This document shows positions 15,016-19,756 of a DNA stretch of 19,756 bases, one piece after another. Origin of the DNA: DATKHR01 sp035939575 (lineage in GTDB: Bacteria; Acidobacteriota; Vicinamibacteria; Vicinamibacterales; CAVVIG01); NCBI GenBank assembly GCA_035939575.1, contig DASZFS010000227.1, positions 1 through 19,756 on the forward strand. Reading direction: 5' to 3'. The position numbers and the translations under genes were made by a program. The notes under the pieces were generated by a model. It had not been told where the DNA came from, did no database searches, and saw only the letters and a list, made by a program, of their open reading frames with translations. Numbering within the stretch: position 1 is the stretch's first letter; the number at the start of each line of letters is the position of its first letter.

Positions 15016-16963
15016 GCCCTTGCCTCGTAAGTGCTGTCTCGAGCACGCCCGTCCATGTGTCGTCGTGACATCGCCGCTGCCATGGTTGCACCAGCCGCTC
15101 GATCGCCTCTCGTTGGGCTCGCCAGGCCCGCTCGTCGGTCAGGAGGATCGCGAGACGATCCGCGAACAGCTCCGGGTCATCTACGATATCAATCGCGGCG
15201 ATCCCGCGCGTGTCAATCCCCTCCGCGCCAACTGTCGTCGATACGATCGGCACGCCGTGTTGCAGCGCCTCGACGGTCTTGAGCTTCACTCCGGCTCCAT
15301 ATCGAATCGGCGAGATCACGACCCGCACGCAATCGTAGAGCTTTGTGAGGTCGTCGACATGGCCCTCGAACTGCACGTTGGCGCACGCCAGCGCCCGCAT
15401 CTCGGCGGGGGGATTCGCCCCCGTGACCCGCAGACGAGCCCACGGCAGCCTGGCGAGCAGGCGCGGAAGCACGTCGGTGACGAACCACCGAAGGCCATCG
15501 GCATTCGGCGACCGGGGCCCCGCCAGCCACCCCGCGACGTACGCGCAATCCCGCCGGTCGGCAAAGGAGCGACCCGTCAGAATCACGTTCGGCTCGCTCG
15601 GCGGGAGCACGTCGACCGGGCAGGCCCCCTCCAGGCCTCGAATGACGGCGGCTTCCTCGAAGGACACGGCGACTGTGCGGTCCGCCCCTCGAAAAATCAT
15701 CTCCTCCATCCTCCGCGTGTGGCCGGCTTCGGCGCGCAATCGGGCTGCCTCGCCCTCGTCGGCGGCAAGCGTGGCCTGTTTCTCGAGGCGCCGCCAGTAC
15801 AGGGCCTCGGCGTCATAGAGCAGCACCGCTTGGGGCTGGTGACGACGGACGAGCCGCGCGAGCCTGCGAAAGTTGTGAGGCCGCGACACGATGACGGCCT
15901 CGTAGAAGACGTCCGGGCGCGCCACGTGCCGCTCCAGGCTCTCCGTCACGACTGCGACGCCCTTCGAGATCAGCGCGTCATTTGGCAGGTCGCTTTTCCA
16001 TGTCGGGTGAATTGCCGCGGCGTATCCCCGGTCGGAGAGCTCGACGAGCGCATCGAACATCCGCCCGAACCCCGCGCCCATCGAGCGGTTCGGCACGAGA
16101 TCGTCCACGACCAGAATCCGCCGCGGGCAGCCGCGCGCCCGCCAGATCGCCCGCGTGAGCGCGTGCGGAGACGCCGGTGCGGCGGCCTCGCGAGTCGAGA
16201 GCGCGTCGCGCCATTTGTCGAACAGCCGCCGGCGGTTCCGCGCGAACAGGAAACGTTTGAACCCCGAATCCGAGCTCGCGGACTCGTGGTGCCGCACGCG
16301 CGACCGCGGCTCGTACAGGACCATTTCGCCGCGCGCGTGAAGCGCCAGGCACAGATCGACATCCTCGTAGTAGGCGGGGAAGTATCCGTCATCCAGGCCG
16401 CCGACCGCCTCCCAGCTCGCACGCCGGACGAGCAGCGAGCACGCCGAGACGTAGTCCGCGCGCCGAACGAAATGCCAGTCGAGCGAGTCTCCCGGGAGCC
16501 CACGCGCGATCGGCATGGTCGAACCGTCGTTCCAGATGATCGACCCGGCTTCCTGGAGACGGCCATCCGGAAACAGGATGCAGCTCCCCACCGCGCCCGC
16601 CCGCGGATGGTCATCCGCCGTCGTGACCAGCCACTCCAGCCAATTCGCCTCGACGGTCGTATCGTCGTTGAGCAGGACCAGGTATTCGCCGCGCGCAACG
16701 CTGGCAGCGAGGTTGTTGCCGCCGGAGAATCCAAGATTCACGCGCGAAACGACGACCCGGACCCCGCGAACTTTCGAGCGCAGAAAGGCTTCGACCTCCG
16801 GCGTGGCGCCGTTCAGCACGACGATCACTTCATAACGGATCGTTCCGCTGACCGATTCGGTCAGCGCCCGCAGGCACGACTCGAGCAGCGCATGCTGGCG
16901 CCACGCGAGCACCAGGATCGATACGCGCGGGTTTGCGCAGGGGCGAAACTCGATCGATCGCAT
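14984..16963 (-). CDS. Two-domain glycosyltransferase, GT2 plus GT4
   Basis: A 659-residue cytoplasmic protein with two glycosyltransferase domains. Residues 12-255 are GT2: VSILVLAWRQH, VIVVLNGATPEV, the metal site LLNDDTTVEANW (97-108) and AYYEDVDLCLALHARG (197-212). Residues about 280-640 are a GT-B fold GT4 domain: ILVVDDLVPNRSMGAGFGR, VAGWLAGPRSPNADGL (476-491), FEGHVDDLTKLYDCVRV (532-548) and the donor-binding RYGAGVKLKTVEALQHGVPIV (554-574) containing the family Glu. It could add two different sugars in succession. The start is ATG 16961-16963, where the GT2 domain begins; upstream only TACGCT (minus, 16986-16981) looks at all like a -10. It leads the coiled-coil methyltransferase gene, overlapping it by 32 bp. 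Sugar specificity cannot be judged. Confidence 0.88.
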   Translation of the reverse strand: MRSIEFRPCANPRVSILVLAWRQHALLESCLRALTESVSGTIRYEVIVVLNGATPEVEAFLRSKVRGVRVVVSRVNLGFSGGNNLAASVARGEYLVLLNDDTTVEANWLEWLVTTADDHPRAGAVGSCILFPDGRLQEAGSIIWNDGSTMPIARGLPGDSLDWHFVRRADYVSACSLLVRRASWEAVGGLDDGYFPAYYEDVDLCLALHARGEMVLYEPRSRVRHHESASSDSGFKRFLFARNRRRLFDKWRDALSTREAAAPASPHALTRAIWRARGCPRRILVVDDLVPNRSMGAGFGRMFDALVELSDRGYAAAIHPTWKSDLPNDALISKGVAVVTESLERHVARPDVFYEAVIVSRPHNFRRLARLVRRHQPQAVLLYDAEALYWRRLEKQATLAADEGEAARLRAEAGHTRRMEEMIFRGADRTVAVSFEEAAVIRGLEGACPVDVLPPSEPNVILTGRSFADRRDCAYVAGWLAGPRSPNADGLRWFVTDVLPRLLARLPWARLRVTGANPPAEMRALACANVQFEGHVDDLTKLYDCVRVVISPIRYGAGVKLKTVEALQHGVPIVSTTVGAEGIDTRGIAAIDIVDDPELFADRLAILLTDERAWRAQREAIERLVQPWQRRCHDDTWTGVLETALTRQGRGDQSIFLQH

Positions 16964-17038
16964 CCGACGGCGCCAAGCTTAGCGTAGGGACCGGAGCGCC
17001 GCAACGCGGCACCTCGGGACGAGCTTAGGACGCGACGC
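16964..17038. other. Short intergenic gap between surface-protein and GT genes
   Basis: 75 bp with one small inverted repeat (GCCGC-AAC-GCGGC, 16998-17010) that has no T-run after it on the minus strand. It may weakly terminate the surface-protein transcript, or the gap may simply be read through into the GT2-GT4 gene. No strong promoter was found. Confidence 0.35.
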
Positions 17039-19756
17039 TTACGGGCGCCGGGGCAGCGGGATGTCGATGACATTGCCCCAATAGAACTCCGCCTGGGTGA
17101 GCGTGCTGGACTGGCGGATGGACCATTTGCCTTCGGTCGGGCGGAACACGGCGAGATCGGTAATCCCGTCACCGTCGTAGTCCGCGGGCACGGGGATGTC
17201 ACCCGCGCTGGCCCACTGACTGGCGACCATGGTCAACGTCCTGGACTGGCGGATGTACCACACGCCGTTGGACGGCCGGAACACCGCGACGTCGGTCTTG
17301 CCGTCGCCGTCGTAGTCGCCCGGGACGAGGATGTCGCCAGCGTTCCCCCATTGATTGGCGTCGAGCGACTGCGTGCGCGACTGCCAGACGTACCAGATGC
17401 CCGTCGAGGGGCGGAAGACCGCGATGTCGGCCTTGCCGTCGCCGTCGTAGTCGGCCGGCACCGGCACATCGGCGCCGTTGCCGAACTGCGCGCTCAGCCC
17501 GGTTTGTGTCGCCGATTGCCAGATGTACCAGGTGCCGGTGGAGGGCCGGAACACGGCAATGTCGGTCTTTCCGTCGCCGTCGTAGTCGGCGGGCACGGGC
17601 ACGTCGGCGCCGTTGCCAAAGACGATGCTGACGCCGGTCTGGGTCGCGGAGAGCCAGATGTACCAGGTGCCGGTTACGGGCCGGAAGACCGCGATGTCGG
17701 TCTTGCCGTCGCCGTCGTAGTCACCCGGCACCGGGATGTCCGTGCGAACGCCGAACTGATACGTCGACGAGGTTGACCAGTAGGCGTCCGATCGGAGGAC
17801 GTACCACGTGCCCGTAGAGGGCCGGTACACGGTCACGTCGGCTTTGCCATCGCCGTCGAAGTCGCCTCGAGCGGCGCGCGTCGAGATCGGTGGTCCCGTG
17901 GGTGGAGTCAGCAAAAAATGAAAGAGGGTGCCCGTGTTCGCCCCCAGCTCGTCAGGTCGAGATGTGCCGTAGAGCTGCCCGTCGCCGCCGTCCAGCAATG
18001 CGGCCGCGTTCGGGTTGAACCCAGGCACGGCTCGCAGGACCGTCGATTCACCTTGCGGCGTCAGTCGAAAGAACAACGCCGCCCCGTACGTGGTCTCCGT
18101 GTTGAAGCTGGCGACTCCGTAGAACCCGTTGTCGCTCGAGCGAAAGCTCAGGTCCATTGCCGCGGTTCCTGACAACGCTCCCGACAGCGCGGGCTGGAGC
18201 GCAAATGCGCCCGAGGGCGAGATCGTAAAGATCCGTGCGCCTGCTCCTCCGCCGGAGATCGCGCCGTAAATCATTCCATCGAGCCCTTGCACGAGCGCGC
18301 CAGGCCAGCCGGCGTCGGACGCGACATACGCAAATGTATGGAGCGCCGTCACGCGTCCGTCCAAGGTCATCCTGAAGACCGAGCCGTAATGCGATGGCGG
18401 GTCCCCGCAGCACGTGTATTGCGTGGTCGTCCCGTAAAGGTTTCCGTCCGCCGCTTGCAGCAAAGACGTGGTGTCCAATCCGGCGAGGCCATCGGCCGGG
18501 CCGAACGTGTGCAAGACCGTGAGCACGCCGTCGGTGGACATGCGAAACGCCGCGATCTCGGTGCGACCGTAGAAGAAGCCGTCACGCGCCAGAATCACGG
18601 GTCCAGGGCTGTAGCCCTCTTCCGCGCGCCGGAAGACGTGCAGCGTCACCAACGCGCCTGACGGCGCGATTCTGAAAAACGTTCCCCAGATCGCGGGTCG
18701 ATAGTAGTTAACTGACGCGCTGTGGCGAGTGGTGCCGTACATCGCGCCCTCCGGACCGAGCACGAGGCCCTGAGGCGTGCCGCCGTCGCCGAGACCGAGG
18801 AATGTATACAACGTCGTGAGAGATCCGGTCCGAGTCGTCCGAAAGATGGTGCCCTGGTTGAACGGGCCACCTCGTGATGTGGTGCCGTATAAGTCGCCGT
18901 TTCCCGGTGACACGAGGGTGCCGTTCGGCTCCGCTCCGTCATTGCCCCACGCCGGCAGCGCGGCGACGGTCGTCAGTGTGCCAGTCAGCGTCATGCGGAA
19001 CACGCTGCCCCCTCCGAAGACGCCGCCCTGCGGTGACGTTCCCCACAATGTCCCGTCCGTGGAAAGAATCAGGTCGCTCACCACTGGCCCTTCGCCATTG
19101 GACAACTGGTGCAGCAAGGTGTAGTCGCCGGCAGGGCCAACGCGAAACACCATGCCGCTCATATGCCCGTAAAGAGCGCCGTCCGGTCCTTCGAACACAC
19201 CGGGCAACTCACCGCCGACACAGGGCGACGTGACGGTCGTCAGGACGAGATAACCCGCTGCGCCCAGCCGAAAGACGCTGCAGAGGTCGTCGTATCCTAC
19301 CGTTGCGCTGCTTCGGCCGGGCGCGGTCCCGAACGGGGTTCCGTCCGCCCCCACACCGAGATCGAAATTACCCAGGGAGGACGCGGCGTCGAAGTCGTGC
19401 AGGTTCGCAATTGTGCCGTCGATCGATCGCTTGTAGAGGTGAGCCACGCCTTGCGGATTATTCGCCCTGAAGCTGATGCCGTACACGGTCAGGTCGGGTG
19501 CCATGGCAAAGACGGCACTGGCGTCCGAGACCAGAAACTGAGGCGCATTGACCGCGCCATCGGGACCAATCGCAAAGAAAGACGTTATGGGGGTGTCCCA
19601 TAACCTGAAGGTGAAAGCCGTTCCGTAGATAGCGCCGTCAGCCGCGCGTACCAAGCGGGTACCCGGCCACCGGCCATCCGGGCCTCCCGTGAACGAGTAC
19701 ACCGTGGAGAACTGACCATCCAGCGCGATGCGAAATATGGTTCCCAGACCAAAATC
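17039..19756 (-). CDS. Large surface protein with GloVer-type and VCBS/FG-GAP repeats (5' end outside window)
   Basis: At least 905 residues; the reading frame is open to the right edge (DFGLGTIFRIALDGQ...), so the N terminus and any signal peptide lie beyond 19756. The GTG at 19700-19702 is an internal valine, not a start. The first ~620 residues are degenerate repeats of about 50-60 residues with the pattern LYGTT..GG....GTVFRxTxxGxxTxLHTF, typical of the GloVer (Gloeo_Verruco, TIGR03803) extracellular repeat and predicted to form beta-propellers. A Pro-rich linker (LTPPTGPPIST) leads to six 45-47-residue VCBS/FG-GAP repeats with DYDGDGKTDIAVFRP calcium-type loops that run to the C terminus (IPLPRRP). 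No membrane anchor or sorting motif is seen at the C-terminal end. Function is unknown; a cell-surface or secreted role is likely. It lies 75 bp upstream of the GT2-GT4 gene on the same strand. Confidence 0.85.
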   Translation of the reverse strand, partial: DFGLGTIFRIALDGQFSTVYSFTGGPDGRWPGTRLVRAADGAIYGTAFTFRLWDTPITSFFAIGPDGAVNAPQFLVSDASAVFAMAPDLTVYGISFRANNPQGVAHLYKRSIDGTIANLHDFDAASSLGNFDLGVGADGTPFGTAPGRSSATVGYDDLCSVFRLGAAGYLVLTTVTSPCVGGELPGVFEGPDGALYGHMSGMVFRVGPAGDYTLLHQLSNGEGPVVSDLILSTDGTLWGTSPQGGVFGGGSVFRMTLTGTLTTVAALPAWGNDGAEPNGTLVSPGNGDLYGTTSRGGPFNQGTIFRTTRTGSLTTLYTFLGLGDGGTPQGLVLGPEGAMYGTTRHSASVNYYRPAIWGTFFRIAPSGALVTLHVFRRAEEGYSPGPVILARDGFFYGRTEIAAFRMSTDGVLTVLHTFGPADGLAGLDTTSLLQAADGNLYGTTTQYTCCGDPPSHYGSVFRMTLDGRVTALHTFAYVASDAGWPGALVQGLDGMIYGAISGGGAGARIFTISPSGAFALQPALSGALSGTAAMDLSFRSSDNGFYGVASFNTETTYGAALFFRLTPQGESTVLRAVPGFNPNAAALLDGGDGQLYGTSRPDELGANTGTLFHFLLTPPTGPPISTRAARGDFDGDGKADVTVYRPSTGTWYVLRSDAYWSTSSTYQFGVRTDIPVPGDYDGDGKTDIAVFRPVTGTWYIWLSATQTGVSIVFGNGADVPVPADYDGDGKTDIAVFRPSTGTWYIWQSATQTGLSAQFGNGADVPVPADYDGDGKADIAVFRPSTGIWYVWQSRTQSLDANQWGNAGDILVPGDYDGDGKTDVAVFRPSNGVWYIRQSRTLTMVASQWASAGDIPVPADYDGDGITDLAVFRPTEGKWSIRQSSTLTQAEFYWGNVIDIPLPRRP
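17042..17863 (-). repeat. Six tandem VCBS/FG-GAP coding repeats, 135-bp period
   Basis: Coding repeats at the 3' end of the large surface-protein gene: four internal copies of exactly 45 codons, with the first and last copies at 47 codons. They belong to the same family as the array at 5300-6100 but lie on the opposite strand. The last two copies have lost the WLS/TQTG consensus and are the most divergent. Confidence 0.85.

Noticed and set aside
14579..16987. Open plus-strand frame of about 800 codons
   Set aside because: It is antisense to the GT2-GT4 and coiled-coil methyltransferase genes, has biased Arg/Pro/His composition and no recognisable domain; long shadow frames are common in GC-rich DNA.
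19700..19702. GTG as start of the large repeat protein
   Set aside because: The frame stays open to the window edge and the upstream residues (GTIFRIALDGQ) continue the GloVer repeat pattern, so the true start lies outside.

Overview
The window is high-GC bacterial DNA with short intergenic gaps and frequent GTG starts. Two genes encode 45-residue DYDGDGKADIAVFRPxxGTWY repeats (VCBS/FG-GAP type), and one also carries GloVer-type YGTT..GTVFR propeller repeats. This combination, with many fused glycosyltransferase and methyltransferase genes, suggests an uncultured Acidobacteriota (Vicinamibacteria-like). That placement is an inference from style, not from a marker gene.

Layout. (1) 52-1202, minus: a zinc-ribbon/coiled-coil protein and an RNase H-type protein, joined by a 4-base GTGA overlap. 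(2) 1257-3074, plus: a WecA/MraY-type sugar-phosphate transferase fused to the membrane and Rossmann half of a CapD-type protein. (3) 3069-4665, minus: a GT2 glycosyltransferase followed by RfbC (dTDP-rhamnose synthesis). (4) 4898-6103, plus: a secreted FN3 + VCBS-repeat protein. (5) 6271-10462, plus: the operon wzm-wzt-GT-C. Wzm has an extra N-terminal four-helix CapD-type module, and Wzt has a C-terminal methyltransferase. (6) 10400-11335, minus: a methyltransferase overlapping the previous gene tail to tail. (7) 11425-13340, plus: a polyprenyl-phosphate glycosyltransferase with a membrane tail, coupled to a methyltransferase. (8) 13341-13659: a gene-free interval filled by a composite inverted, direct and tandem repeat. 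(9) 13660-16963, minus: a GT2-GT4 double glycosyltransferase followed by a methyltransferase with a long coiled coil. (10) 17039 to the right edge, minus: a large GloVer + VCBS repeat protein whose 5' end lies outside the window.

How it fits together (inference). The core looks like an ABC-transporter-dependent surface polysaccharide locus. A polyprenyl-phosphate primer is loaded by the WecA-like enzyme. dTDP-L-rhamnose is supplied partly by RfbC. GT2/GT4 enzymes extend the chain, Wzm/Wzt export it, and GT-C and GtrB-like enzymes may decorate lipid-linked or exported glycans. Four separate methyltransferase domains are present. One is fused to the Wzt ATPase and one to a coiled coil, as would be expected if methylation controls chain length or export. 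The most unusual points are the two fusions of the same CapD membrane module to different partners, the Wzt-methyltransferase fusion, the repeat cluster at 13.4-13.7 kb, and an inverted repeat centred on a perfect TATAAT box at 11.4 kb. No tRNA, rRNA, transposase or CRISPR array was seen.
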